Shown here piece after piece: positions 44,346-53,550 of a DNA stretch of 64,000 nucleotides. Location of the stretch: contig JAFWMH010000027.1 of assembly GCA_017510785.1 (NCBI GenBank), forward strand, positions 51,574 to 115,573, read 5' to 3'. This DNA is from Atopobiaceae bacterium (lineage in GTDB: Bacteria > Actinomycetota > Coriobacteriia > Coriobacteriales > Atopobiaceae). The stretch's first letter is position 1. Each line of letters opens with the position of its first letter. A program made the position numbers and the translations under genes. A model generated the notes under the pieces. The model saw only the letters and a program-made list of their open reading frames with translations. It did no database searches and was not told where the DNA came from.

Positions 44346-45485
44346 ATGGGTGGGAAATGGTTTACCTACGACATTATTGCTGAGGATCCAACGACGAGTG
44401 CGCGTGCTGGGGTATTGCATACTCCGCATGGCGACATCCCGACGCCGATTTTTATGCCGGTAGGCACGAAGGCGACGGTAAAAGGCCTCCTGCCCAGCCA
44501 GCTTGCCGACATGGGGACGAAGATTCTCCTCGCCAACTTGTATCATCTCTCCATACGACCTGGTGCTGAGCTTGTGGCAGAGATGGGTGGACTACATAGC
44601 TTCATGCGATGGGATGGTCCCATACTTACCGATTCGGGAGGGTTTCAGGTGTTCAGTTTGGGGGAGCACTTCAAGCTCTCCGACGATGGCGTGAGCTTCC
44701 GTGCCGTAAATTACGGAGGGGAGCGTATGAGCTGGACTCCCGAGGAGAACATGCGCATTGCCCAGCTTCTTGGGGCAGATATCGTAATGCAGCTCGACCA
44801 ATGCCCCGGCTATCCCTCGCCGCGACCCTTCGTGGAGCGCGCCGTAGAGCTTTCGAGCAAATGGGCGGAGCGGTGCTTCAAGGCTCACACGCGCGAAGAC
44901 CAGGCGCTCTTCGGCATCGTGCAAGGTGGTATGGACCTTGACCTGCGCATTCGGTCTCTCGAGCACCTCGAAAGCTGCGGCGACTTCACAGGCTATGGCA
45001 TCGGTGGGTATTCGGTAGGAGAGAGCCACGAAACGATGTTTGAGTCGCTTGCGCCTTTGGCGAGCGAGTACATGCCGCGTTCCAAGCCGCGCTACCTTAT
45101 GGGTGTGGGCAATCCCACGACGCTCGTGCGCGGCGTAGCCTGTGGCATCGACATGTTCGATTGCGTGCTGCCAACGCGTACCGCCCGCATGGGCACGGCA
45201 TTCTCGCGCGAGGGTCGTCTCAACCTTAAGAATGCACGCTTCGCGCACGACAAGGGACCACTCGACGAGCGGTGTGGCTGCCCGGCGTGCGCCGGTGGCT
45301 TCTCGCGCGCCTATGTGCATCACCTCGTGCGCCAGCGCGAGATGACGGGTTCGATTTTGCTCTCGATGCACAACGTGTATTACTTACTTGACCTCATGCG
45401 CCGCGCCCGTCAAGCGATTATTGATGGCACATACGCGGCCTTCTTGGCCGATTGGGAAAACAGTCCTGCCGTACGGGACTTCTAG
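44346..45485 (+). CDS. tgt: tRNA-guanine transglycosylase
   Basis: A 379-residue enzyme swapping G34 for preQ1 in GUN-anticodon tRNAs. The substrate Asp is in LTDSGGFQVFS, the catalytic Asp in GIDMFDCVLPTR, and the zinc site is CGCPACAGGFSRAYVHHL. Length normal. ATG 44,346 after gaaggag. Followed 103 bases later by secD with its own promoter, an arrangement common in bacteria. Confidence 0.95.
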   Translation: MGGKWFTYDIIAEDPTTSARAGVLHTPHGDIPTPIFMPVGTKATVKGLLPSQLADMGTKILLANLYHLSIRPGAELVAEMGGLHSFMRWDGPILTDSGGFQVFSLGEHFKLSDDGVSFRAVNYGGERMSWTPEENMRIAQLLGADIVMQLDQCPGYPSPRPFVERAVELSSKWAERCFKAHTREDQALFGIVQGGMDLDLRIRSLEHLESCGDFTGYGIGGYSVGESHETMFESLAPLASEYMPRSKPRYLMGVGNPTTLVRGVACGIDMFDCVLPTRTARMGTAFSREGRLNLKNARFAHDKGPLDERCGCPACAGGFSRAYVHHLVRQREMTGSILLSMHNVYYLLDLMRRARQAIIDGTYAAFLADWENSPAVRDF

Positions 45486-45510
45486 AGGTCAATAAGCTTT
45501 TAAGAAATAC

Positions 45511-45540
45511 TTGTGCCAATTCAATAGAGCGTGCTATTAT
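45511..45540 (+). promoter_or_regulatory. secD operon promoter
   Basis: TTGTGC (45,511-45,516) and TATTAT (45,535-45,540) with an 18-base spacer, 50 bases before the secD ATG. Confidence 0.5.
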
Positions 45541-45588
45541 CCTAAAGTTACTCATGCGCATACGAAACAAGGCGAAAGAGGGACTCAC

Positions 45589-47031
45589 ATGGCACGAGAT
45601 AAGCAGGCGCCCGAGCGGAAAACGGGCGTTGCAGGATGGAAAGAAAGTGAAGGCATCGGACGTAAGGATGCCGCAAAAGGTCGCGCGAAGCGCTCTCTCA
45701 TCGATCGACGTAGGCGTCTTGCATGCATCGTGTGCGTGTTGGTGGCATGCGTGGCGTGTGTTTGGGTGTCGTGGCCCCTGCAAGAGAGCATTACGCGCGG
45801 CCTTTGGTTTAAGGGCGGAACTGCAACGACCATGAAGGCTGCGGGCGAGGTTTCGGCGGACGACCTCTCTTCGAGCGTGGGCACCGTCAACAAACGTCTG
45901 GGCGAAGTGGGCGTTTCGGAGTATGCGGCCGAGTCGTCTGGATCGGATGCGGTTGTTGTTAAGCTGCCGTGGAACCTGGAAGACGGCGCGAAGATTGCCG
46001 AAGAAGTGGGTGGCAAGGGTCAGCTCGAGTTTGTACGTCAAGACGAGATTGGCGACGCCGATGCGCTTACTGCCATGAACATGGGCACGGGCGATGCCAA
46101 GCTCAAGGAAGGCACGTACACTGCGTTTTTGGACGGGTCGCATGTGAAGTCGGCCAGTACCGTGTTGGTGGGCGATGGCGTATATGCCGTAACGATTCAG
46201 TTTGACGACGAGGGCACGAAAAAGTTTGCGGAGGTCACCGAGGAGCTCGCGAAGGATTATGGCTCCATCGCCGTCGTGGTGGATGGAAAAATCATCTCGG
46301 CGCCTTCGGTGAGCGAAAAGATTGATGGCGGGCAGGTATCCATCACGGGCAACTTCAGCCAGCAACAGGCCGGTGCCCTCAAGGCGATTATTGATTCCGG
46401 AACGCTTCCGGTCGACTTCAAGGCGTCGGGTACCGAGGAAATCGGTGCGCTGGCCGGTGGTGGCGCCGTGCGTGGTTTGGCCATAGGCGTTGTGGCGGCC
46501 ATTGCGGTTGTTTCGGCGGTCGCGTTTGCCAAGATGCGCAAGCTGGGCCTTCTCGTCCTTGCCACGCAACTCATCATTGCCGTGCTCATGCTGGGCTTCA
46601 TGGCAATTGCGTCGCGCATCGAGGTGTATGTGCTCAGCATTCCGGCACTCTTGGGTGGCATCTTTGCTTGCGGCTGTGGCGTGGCTTGTGCATGGGCGGT
46701 GCTTTCGCAGTTCCGTTCGATGGTCGCTTCGGGTAAGAGCGTACGCGGTTCGTCGCTTTCGGCTGTTGGTGAGGCGCTGGGTTCGCTTGCGGCTCCGCTC
46801 GTTATAGTTTCCACTGTTTCGCTGGTAATGCTGTTCCTTCCGTTTGCCGTGCTTCGCGACCTTGGTCTTTCAGTTGCCATTGGCATTATCGCTTCAATTG
46901 TGGCGGTGCTGCTCTTCGAGGTGCCCCTGCTGAGGGTTCTTGCTACAGGATCCATTCAAGAGAATCCCGCTGGCTGGGGTCTTGAGGTTGCAAAGAAGGA
47001 TGCGGCTACGGCGAGCTCGAATCCGTCATAA
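45589..47031 (+). CDS. secD: SecD-like translocase subunit, divergent
   Basis: A 480-residue protein with an N-terminal helix (residues about 44-65), a periplasmic-type P1 domain (GGTATTMKAAGEV, FVRQDEIGD, ITGNFSQQQA) and six C-terminal helices. It matches SecD by order and position (tgt-secD-recJ-rel). In helix TM4 the strictly conserved VDANVLI region of SecD is replaced by CGVACAWAVLSQF, so the proton-relay Asp is gone. No secF follows; recJ starts 15 bases later. It may be a degenerate or altered SecD. ATG 45,589 after aagaggg. Confidence 0.75.
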   Translation: MARDKQAPERKTGVAGWKESEGIGRKDAAKGRAKRSLIDRRRRLACIVCVLVACVACVWVSWPLQESITRGLWFKGGTATTMKAAGEVSADDLSSSVGTVNKRLGEVGVSEYAAESSGSDAVVVKLPWNLEDGAKIAEEVGGKGQLEFVRQDEIGDADALTAMNMGTGDAKLKEGTYTAFLDGSHVKSASTVLVGDGVYAVTIQFDDEGTKKFAEVTEELAKDYGSIAVVVDGKIISAPSVSEKIDGGQVSITGNFSQQQAGALKAIIDSGTLPVDFKASGTEEIGALAGGGAVRGLAIGVVAAIAVVSAVAFAKMRKLGLLVLATQLIIAVLMLGFMAIASRIEVYVLSIPALLGGIFACGCGVACAWAVLSQFRSMVASGKSVRGSSLSAVGEALGSLAAPLVIVSTVSLVMLFLPFAVLRDLGLSVAIGIIASIVAVLLFEVPLLRVLATGSIQENPAGWGLEVAKKDAATASSNPS

Positions 47032-47046
47032 AGAAGGTGGCGTTGC

Positions 47047-50000
47047 ATGGCGGGGCTTCTTAACAGCAAGCGTTGGGATGTACTGCCCTCTAGTGGGGAG
47101 TCTGAGCGTGCGCTGTGCGAGAGCCTTGGCATAACACCTCTTGTAGCTCGAGTACTATGTGCGCGCGGCATCTCCAATCCTGATGCCGCGCGTCGCTTCC
47201 TCTCTCCGTCGTTGGAACGCGACTGGGAGGACCCCCTTGCAATACCGGGGATGGACGAGGCCGCCAATCGCCTTGAGCGTGCGATTGTCGAGGGCGAAAG
47301 AGTTGCCGTGTTTGGCGACTTCGATGTGGATGGCATGACTTCCACCTGTTTGCTTACGCTTGGCTTGCGCGCTCTTGGAGCGGATGCGCGGCCTTACATT
47401 CCGCATCGCTTTGGCGAGGGATATGGACTCTCGCTCGAGGCGCTCAATCGTGTGATTGGCGATAGCCATCCCGACCTTATCGTTACCGTAGATAATGGCA
47501 TAGCGGCGGCAAACGAGGTTGCGTGGCTAGGCGCGCAAGGTGTGGACGTCGTGATAACGGACCACCACGAGCCGGGGGACTTGGTTCCCCAAAACGTGCC
47601 TGTTACGGACCCAAAGCTCTCGGCCGACTGCCCCTCGCGTGAGTTGGCCGGTGTGGGTGTGGCCCTTAAGCTCATTTGCGTGTTGGGAGAGCGTTTTGGT
47701 CGGCCCGACCTGTGGAAGTCGTACATCGACCTCGCGGCGATGGGTACCGTTTCCGACATGATGCTTTTGCAAGGCGAGAATCGCTCAATTGTTGCCGCCG
47801 GCATTGAAATGATGCGCAACTCGAACAGGCCTGGCATTGTTGCACTTGCTGCGACGGCGGGTTGTGACCTTACGGAGATAACATCCGATAATCTTCCGTT
47901 CTCCCTCATTCCACGGCTCAATGCCGCTGGGCGTATGGGTAGCACGGAGACGGCGTTCAACTTGTTGATTAGTGATGATCCGCGAGAGGCGGCCATACTT
48001 GCCGCGTCGCTCGAACGCACGAATACTGAGCGACGCGAGACGGAAGGGCACCTCTCCGAAGAGGCGATCGACCTCATCAAGCGTACCTATGCGGGTGAAC
48101 GGGTAATCGTGCTCGGTGGGGAAGGGTGGCACGAAGGCGTTAAGGGCATCGTTGCGAGTCGCATCGTTGGCATGTACCATGTTCCGACGCTTATATTTAC
48201 CATAAGTGATGGCATAGCCCGTGGTTCGGGACGCAGCGTGGGCTCAGTGGACCTCTTTCATGCAGTGGAGCAGTGTTCGGATGTTTTGGTGAGGTTTGGC
48301 GGGCATGCGGGTGCCGTTGGCGTTACGTGTGAGGCGAACAAGCTCGATGAGTTTCGGGCGCGACTTCAAGAAGCGATGTCCGCACTACCCGAAGAGCAGT
48401 TCGAGGACCGTGGCGAGGTAACGGCGCTTGCGTCGCTCTCGGAGCTCGATTTGCGCGGCATCCAGCAACTTGAGACTTTGCAGCCGTTTGGCCAGGGCAA
48501 CAAGCGTCCTTTGTTTGGCATTCGAGGTGTGTTCATGCGCAATCGCGCACGTGTGGGATACGAGGCGAATCACCTGCGGTTTGTTGCCACTGATGGCGTA
48601 AACGCGGTGTCGTCCATAATGTTCCGTACGCCCGATATGAGCCGTGCCTACGCGTGCGAGGAGCTGGTGGACCTCGTAGTTGATGCCGTGAGCGAAACAT
48701 GGCAAGGCAGGACGCAGGGCAAGCTCATGGTGCGCGACATCGTGTATCGAACGGAAGATGACGGGTGCCATTCCACGAAGGAATCCAAGTTGGGGGGAGG
48801 GTTGCCGCAGGAGTTCGAGCCGGCCCCAACATCCCAAACGAGTGGGCGAAGCGAGCGCAATCGGTTGGCGAGGCTGGGAGAGCCGCAGCTCACCGACGCG
48901 CTACGCAAGCAGATGATAGGTTCATCGGAGCTGTTGCCCGCGCAGCGTATTGCGCTAGAGCATCTTGCCCAAGGCCATTCCACCTTATGTGTGATGGCGA
49001 CGGGCAGGGGAAAATCTCTCGTATTCCATATCCATGCGGCGCGAATCGCCCTGAGCCGTGGCATGGCAAGCGTGTTCGTGTACCCGCTGAGGGCACTTGT
49101 TTCGGATCAGTCGTTCCATTTGGAAGCGGACTTTCGTTCTATGGGTCTTTCCGTTCGCGTGCTTACAGGTGAGTCCACCGAGAAGGAACGCAACGACGTG
49201 TTTGAGGGCCTGGAATCCGCCTCGGTTGACGTGGTGCTCACGACGCCAGAATTCCTGGCAATTCATACGATGCGATTCGCGCGCTCGGGCAGGATTGGAT
49301 TCGTGGTGGTGGACGAGGCACATCATGCGGGAGTTGCGAAGGGCGGTAATCGTGAGGCCTACACCGAGTTTGGACGCGTGCTCACAGAGCTTCACAACCC
49401 TCTTGCGTTGGCAGTAACGGCGACTGCATCTGCTCCGGTTGCTCGGGAGGTGTGCCGCCTGCTCTCCGTGCGCGAGGAAGACGTGGTGGTGGATCGCACC
49501 GTGCGAAGCAACCTCCTCATGTGCGACCATCGCGACCTTCGTGAGCGCGATATGTACTTGGCGTCCATCGTTTCGTCGGGAGAGAAGTGCGTCGTGTACG
49601 TTAATTCGCGCGAACAGTCCGTTGCGCTCGTGCGTACGCTGCGAACGGCCATTCCCGAGCTTGGGGAACGCATATCTTACTATCATGCTGGTCTATCACG
49701 TCCCTTGCGCCGTACAATTGAAGAGGCGTTTCGGGGCGACCGACTTTGTTGCATAGTGTCGACCAGTGCGTTTGGCGAGGGGGTCAACCTTCCGGGCATT
49801 CGCAACGTGGTGTTGTATCACATGCCGTTTGGCGCGACCGAGTTCAACCAAATGAGCGGGCGTGCGGGGCGCGACGGCAAGCCGGCGAGCATTCACCTGC
49901 TGTTTGGCAGCCGCGATGCTCGGATTAATGAAGGTATACTTGCTGCGGCAGCTCCACGGCGAGGCGATTTGGTGGCGCTGTACAAAGCCTTGCGCGCCGA

Positions 50001-50358
50001 GGAGCGACGGCAGGGCAACGGTTCATTAATGCTAAGCGATGGCATGCTTGCGAATTTGGCGCAAGCGCAGGATGAATCGTCGCGTTTAGATGCGGCGGGT
50101 GTTGCGAGTGGCATAGCAGTGTTCGACGAATTGGGTTTTTTGCATGTGGAGGGCTACGATGCAAATCGCCGCATTGTAATAACGCCTTCTCCGCGTCATG
50201 CGGAACTCGATGAGTCAATTCGCTATAGTGAAGGTGTGCGGTCCGTAAGGGAGTTCGCCCGGTTCCGCGATTGGGTATTGTCGGCTCGTCCACAGGAAAT
50301 GCTCAATCGCATCAACAGGCCGATCGTTCCGGGATTCGGCATTTCGGTGGGTGCATAG
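47047..50358 (+). CDS. recJ: RecJ exonuclease fused to a RecQ-like helicase
   Basis: A 1103-residue protein. The N-terminal half is a full RecJ: DFDVDGM near residue 93, DNGI, DHHE near 171, PRLNAAGRMGS and a GGHAGAVG box. The C-terminal half is an SF2 helicase with Walker A ATGRGKS near 652, DEAH near 756, TATAS, HAGLSR, SAFGEGVNLP and QMSGRAGRDG. The pair could unwind and digest DNA in one protein. Gaps of 15 bases (before) and 13 (after) place it in the secD-recJ-rel-MBL operon. Confidence 0.93.
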   Translation: MAGLLNSKRWDVLPSSGESERALCESLGITPLVARVLCARGISNPDAARRFLSPSLERDWEDPLAIPGMDEAANRLERAIVEGERVAVFGDFDVDGMTSTCLLTLGLRALGADARPYIPHRFGEGYGLSLEALNRVIGDSHPDLIVTVDNGIAAANEVAWLGAQGVDVVITDHHEPGDLVPQNVPVTDPKLSADCPSRELAGVGVALKLICVLGERFGRPDLWKSYIDLAAMGTVSDMMLLQGENRSIVAAGIEMMRNSNRPGIVALAATAGCDLTEITSDNLPFSLIPRLNAAGRMGSTETAFNLLISDDPREAAILAASLERTNTERRETEGHLSEEAIDLIKRTYAGERVIVLGGEGWHEGVKGIVASRIVGMYHVPTLIFTISDGIARGSGRSVGSVDLFHAVEQCSDVLVRFGGHAGAVGVTCEANKLDEFRARLQEAMSALPEEQFEDRGEVTALASLSELDLRGIQQLETLQPFGQGNKRPLFGIRGVFMRNRARVGYEANHLRFVATDGVNAVSSIMFRTPDMSRAYACEELVDLVVDAVSETWQGRTQGKLMVRDIVYRTEDDGCHSTKESKLGGGLPQEFEPAPTSQTSGRSERNRLARLGEPQLTDALRKQMIGSSELLPAQRIALEHLAQGHSTLCVMATGRGKSLVFHIHAARIALSRGMASVFVYPLRALVSDQSFHLEADFRSMGLSVRVLTGESTEKERNDVFEGLESASVDVVLTTPEFLAIHTMRFARSGRIGFVVVDEAHHAGVAKGGNREAYTEFGRVLTELHNPLALAVTATASAPVAREVCRLLSVREEDVVVDRTVRSNLLMCDHRDLRERDMYLASIVSSGEKCVVYVNSREQSVALVRTLRTAIPELGERISYYHAGLSRPLRRTIEEAFRGDRLCCIVSTSAFGEGVNLPGIRNVVLYHMPFGATEFNQMSGRAGRDGKPASIHLLFGSRDARINEGILAAAAPRRGDLVALYKALRAEERRQGNGSLMLSDGMLANLAQAQDESSRLDAAGVASGIAVFDELGFLHVEGYDANRRIVITPSPRHAELDESIRYSEGVRSVREFARFRDWVLSARPQEMLNRINRPIVPGFGISVGA

Positions 50359-50371
50359 GGGGGAGTCGAAG

Positions 50372-52711
50372 ATGCGCGTTAGGGAGTCGAGAGGTTTGCG
50401 AGGGTACTATAACGATATTCCTGGCGCAGACAACTACCGCCTTCTGCAGACGGCCTGCGACGCTTACCTGGATGCAGAGGGCCGCGAAAAGGTCGAGCGC
50501 GCGTATCGCTATGCTGCGGAGGGCCACCGTACCCAGCGACGCAGGTCGGGTGAGCCCTACATTAACCACCCCGTTGAGGTGGCGCTCATCTTGGCCAAAG
50601 ACCTCCACATGGATTCCGATACCGTTTGCGCTGCCCTGATGCACGACATCGTTGAGGATACCCCCGCAACGCTTGAGGACGTAAGCGAGCAATTCGGGCA
50701 AACCGTGGCGGAACTTGTGGACGGCGTCACAAAGCTCACCAATATTCAGGTTACGAACATGGACGAGAAGCAAGCGCTTAACTTGCGCAAGATGGTTCTC
50801 GCCATGTCGAGGGACATCCGCGTTGTTATTATCAAAATTGCGGACCGTCTGCACAACATGCGTACGTTAGCTGCGCTGCCGCCACATAAGCGCGAGTTCA
50901 AGTCGCGCGAGACGATGGACGTGTATGCGCCTTTGGCCGATCGTTTGGGCATATCATCCATTAAGTGGGAGCTCGAAGACTTGGCGTTTTTCTATTTGGA
51001 GCCAGAGGAGTACGAGCGCATCGCGCGTATGGTGCAGGACTCGCGAGCTCAGCGGGAACGCGATACCGACGAGGCCATAAAGACGCTTTCGGACGAGCTC
51101 AATCGTGTGGGAGTGGAAAGCTTCCAGGTAACGGGACGTCCGAAGCATCTGTGGTCCATTTACGAGAAGATGCAACGACGTGGCATGGAGTTTACGGAAA
51201 TATACGACCTCATCGCGCTGCGCGTTATTACCAGCACGGTTGAGGAGTGCTATTCAGTGCTTGGTGCGGTTCACTCGCTATGGCATCCCCTTCCCGGTCG
51301 CTTTAAGGACTACATTGCCACGCCGAAGGCCAACCTCTATCAATCGTTGCATACTACGGTGATTGGTCCGGAAGCACGTCCCATAGAGGTGCAGATAAGA
51401 ACAGCCGAGATGCACGAGCATGCCGAGTACGGTGTTGCGGCACATTGGCTGTACAAAAAGTCGGGCAATTCTCAAGGAAAAATGAGCTCGGACGACCGGA
51501 GCATCGATTCCACGATTAACCATATTCGTCGAAGTCTCGACTGGGTAAACGAGGACGAGATTGGCGATCCGCACGAGTTTCTCAACAACCTTCGCGTGGA
51601 CCTCTTCGAAGGCGAGATCTTTGTGTTTACCCCCAGAGGGGAGGTAATGAGCCTTCGCCGCGATTCCACTCCGCTCGACTTTGCGTATGCCGTGCACACC
51701 GAGGTTGGCAATCACTGTGTGGGCGCCAAGGTAAATGGTTCGGTGGTGCCGCTCACGTATAGGTTGCAGATGGGCGATCGCGTGGAGGTTCTTACGAGCA
51801 AGAACGGGCGCCCCTCGCGCGATTGGATGAACATCGTTGTAACGCCTTCTGCGCGTGCCAAAATCCGCAAGTACTTCTCTACGATGACGCAGGCCGACGA
51901 TGCCGAGCAGGGACGCTCCGAGTTGGCACGTGAGCTGCGCAAACGTGGCTACGGCATTTCCACAACCAGGACCACGCGCGCCGTGGAGCAGGTGCTGCCT
52001 CAGTTCGACGCGCGGACTCCCGAGCGCCTGTTCCAGCAAATCCACTTGGGAAAGACGTCCGTCAAGCAGGTGGCGAATCGTATACAAGCACTGCTCGAGG
52101 CGGGTTCTCCCGAGCAGCTAGCTCAAGCGCGCAGGGAAGCGGAGGAGCAACGGGCGCGTGAGCTCTTGAGCAATGGGGAGCAGCATTTGCGCGTGCCGCA
52201 TACCACCTCCAGGAAGCGGCGTAAGCGTACGAGCTGTGGCGTTATAGTAAAGGGCGACCCGGATTTGCTGGTGCACTTGGCTCATTGCTGCAATCCCGTG
52301 GCCGGCGACGACATATTGGGGTTCATCACCCGCGGTAGAGGCGTTTCGGTGCATCGGAGTACATGTCCCAATGTGAAGGGACTCATGCAGAATCCCGAAC
52401 GTATGATTGACGTGGAATGGGATACGTCGGGGGCAACCGAGTTCAATGTGGACATCGTGATTGAGGCGAGCGATCGCATGGGCCTGCTTAAGGACATAAC
52501 CATTGGCATTACAGATGCGGGGGCAAACATTCTCTCGGCATCAACGCAAACTACTCGTGAGGGTGTTGCGCGACTTCGCTTCCTCGTGGCAATTAGCGAT
52601 GCAAGCTTGCTTGATTCACTTTTGGCAACAATAAGCCGTGTGCCGTCGGTGTTCGATGCACGGCGTTTGATGCCAGGCGAGGGTGCTGGGCAAAGGAAGC
52701 GCCGTGCCTAG
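50372..52711 (+). CDS. rel: Bifunctional (p)ppGpp synthetase/hydrolase Rel
   Basis: A 779-residue alarmone enzyme. The hydrolase HD domain (HPVEVALILAK, MHDIVEDTPAT with HDxxED) and synthetase domain (GRPKHLWSIYEKMQRRG, YDLIALRVI) are intact, followed by TGS (EIFVFTPRGEVMSL), the zinc/CC region (HCCNPVAGDDI) and a C-terminal ACT domain. It makes and breaks (p)ppGpp. ATG 50,372 is preferred over a GTG at 50,351 because gggggag is well placed. Third gene of the operon. Confidence 0.95.
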   Translation: MRVRESRGLRGYYNDIPGADNYRLLQTACDAYLDAEGREKVERAYRYAAEGHRTQRRRSGEPYINHPVEVALILAKDLHMDSDTVCAALMHDIVEDTPATLEDVSEQFGQTVAELVDGVTKLTNIQVTNMDEKQALNLRKMVLAMSRDIRVVIIKIADRLHNMRTLAALPPHKREFKSRETMDVYAPLADRLGISSIKWELEDLAFFYLEPEEYERIARMVQDSRAQRERDTDEAIKTLSDELNRVGVESFQVTGRPKHLWSIYEKMQRRGMEFTEIYDLIALRVITSTVEECYSVLGAVHSLWHPLPGRFKDYIATPKANLYQSLHTTVIGPEARPIEVQIRTAEMHEHAEYGVAAHWLYKKSGNSQGKMSSDDRSIDSTINHIRRSLDWVNEDEIGDPHEFLNNLRVDLFEGEIFVFTPRGEVMSLRRDSTPLDFAYAVHTEVGNHCVGAKVNGSVVPLTYRLQMGDRVEVLTSKNGRPSRDWMNIVVTPSARAKIRKYFSTMTQADDAEQGRSELARELRKRGYGISTTRTTRAVEQVLPQFDARTPERLFQQIHLGKTSVKQVANRIQALLEAGSPEQLAQARREAEEQRARELLSNGEQHLRVPHTTSRKRRKRTSCGVIVKGDPDLLVHLAHCCNPVAGDDILGFITRGRGVSVHRSTCPNVKGLMQNPERMIDVEWDTSGATEFNVDIVIEASDRMGLLKDITIGITDAGANILSASTQTTREGVARLRFLVAISDASLLDSLLATISRVPSVFDARRLMPGEGAGQRKRRA

Positions 52712-52741
52712 GTGCCGACGCGTGTTGGAGAAGGGACGAGC

Positions 52742-53371
52742 ATGGCAAAAGACGGTATTCGGCAGTTTGTGGTTGGCCACTTGAGCACTAACTGCTACGC
52801 ATTGGTGAGTGATGGCAAGTGCTTGGTGATCGATCCCGGGGCGGACGGCGCTTGGATTGCGAATGAGCTCAACGACGTTAGTGTAGTTGGCGTGGTTGCG
52901 ACTCACGGGCACCACGACCACGTGGGTGGCGTGCGTGCGCTCTGCGAGGCTACGGGTGCGCCGTTCATGGTTTCGGTGGGAGATGCCGAACGCTCACAGC
53001 GTGCGCTCGAGCTCTCGTCACACGTGTTCGACGTATCGGAGGGAAATGTGCAGGATGCGCCGGCCCCAAACCGTGAGCTGCGAGAGGGCGACGTCATCGA
53101 TGTGGGTTCCCTCAAGCTTAAAGTACTAGAGACTCCCGGCCACACCGAGGGTGGCATCGTGCTGTTGGGTGATGGCTTCGCGTTTATGGGCGACACGTTG
53201 TTCGCTGGGTCGTGTGGCCGAACCGACCTCGTTGGTGGCAATCACAACACGCTCATGCAGTCGCTTGCTCGCCTTAAGAGTGCGATTCCTCCCAGCACGG
53301 TGTTGCTTTGCGGACATGGGCCGGCAACCACCATGGCCACCGAGCTCGCAACGAATCCGTTCCTCCAGTAG
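52742..53371 (+). CDS. Metallo-beta-lactamase fold hydrolase
   Basis: A 209-residue protein of the glyoxalase-II-like group: GADGAWIANEL, THGHHDHVGG (metal site), GHTEGGIVLL, GDTLFAGSCGR and a final CGHGPATT. No signal peptide. It probably hydrolyses a thioester; Rel operons often carry such a gene. Ends the operon. Confidence 0.88.
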   Translation: MAKDGIRQFVVGHLSTNCYALVSDGKCLVIDPGADGAWIANELNDVSVVGVVATHGHHDHVGGVRALCEATGAPFMVSVGDAERSQRALELSSHVFDVSEGNVQDAPAPNRELREGDVIDVGSLKLKVLETPGHTEGGIVLLGDGFAFMGDTLFAGSCGRTDLVGGNHNTLMQSLARLKSAIPPSTVLLCGHGPATTMATELATNPFLQ

Positions 53372-53393
53372 CAATCCAATTCAAGTTCGAGAC

Positions 53394-53420
53394 ACAAAAA
53401 ATCCCCCGCATGGGGGATTT
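53394..53420 (-). terminator. Terminator of tRNA-Leu
   Basis: A 9-bp stem aaatccccc/gggggattt with a gcat loop, followed on the minus strand by a run of T. It may also serve the MBL gene from the other side. Confidence 0.85.
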
Positions 53421-53427
53421 GCTTTCT

Positions 53428-53512
53428 TGGTGCCCGAGGTGGGACTCGAACCCACACGTCTTTCGACAAAGGTTTTTGAGACCTCCGCGTCTGCCAATTC
53501 CGCCACTCGGGC
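53428..53512 (-). tRNA. tRNA-Leu (anticodon CAA)
   Basis: 85 bases including an encoded CCA. The acceptor gcccgag/ctcgggc closes, the anticodon loop reads CTCAAAA (anticodon CAA), a long variable arm is present as for class-II tRNAs, and the T-arm has GGTTCGAGTCC. Sits just downstream of the sortase-like gene. Confidence 0.95.
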
Positions 53513-53550
53513 TTGCAAAATGACGTCCCTTACTATAGCAGACTTCTCGC

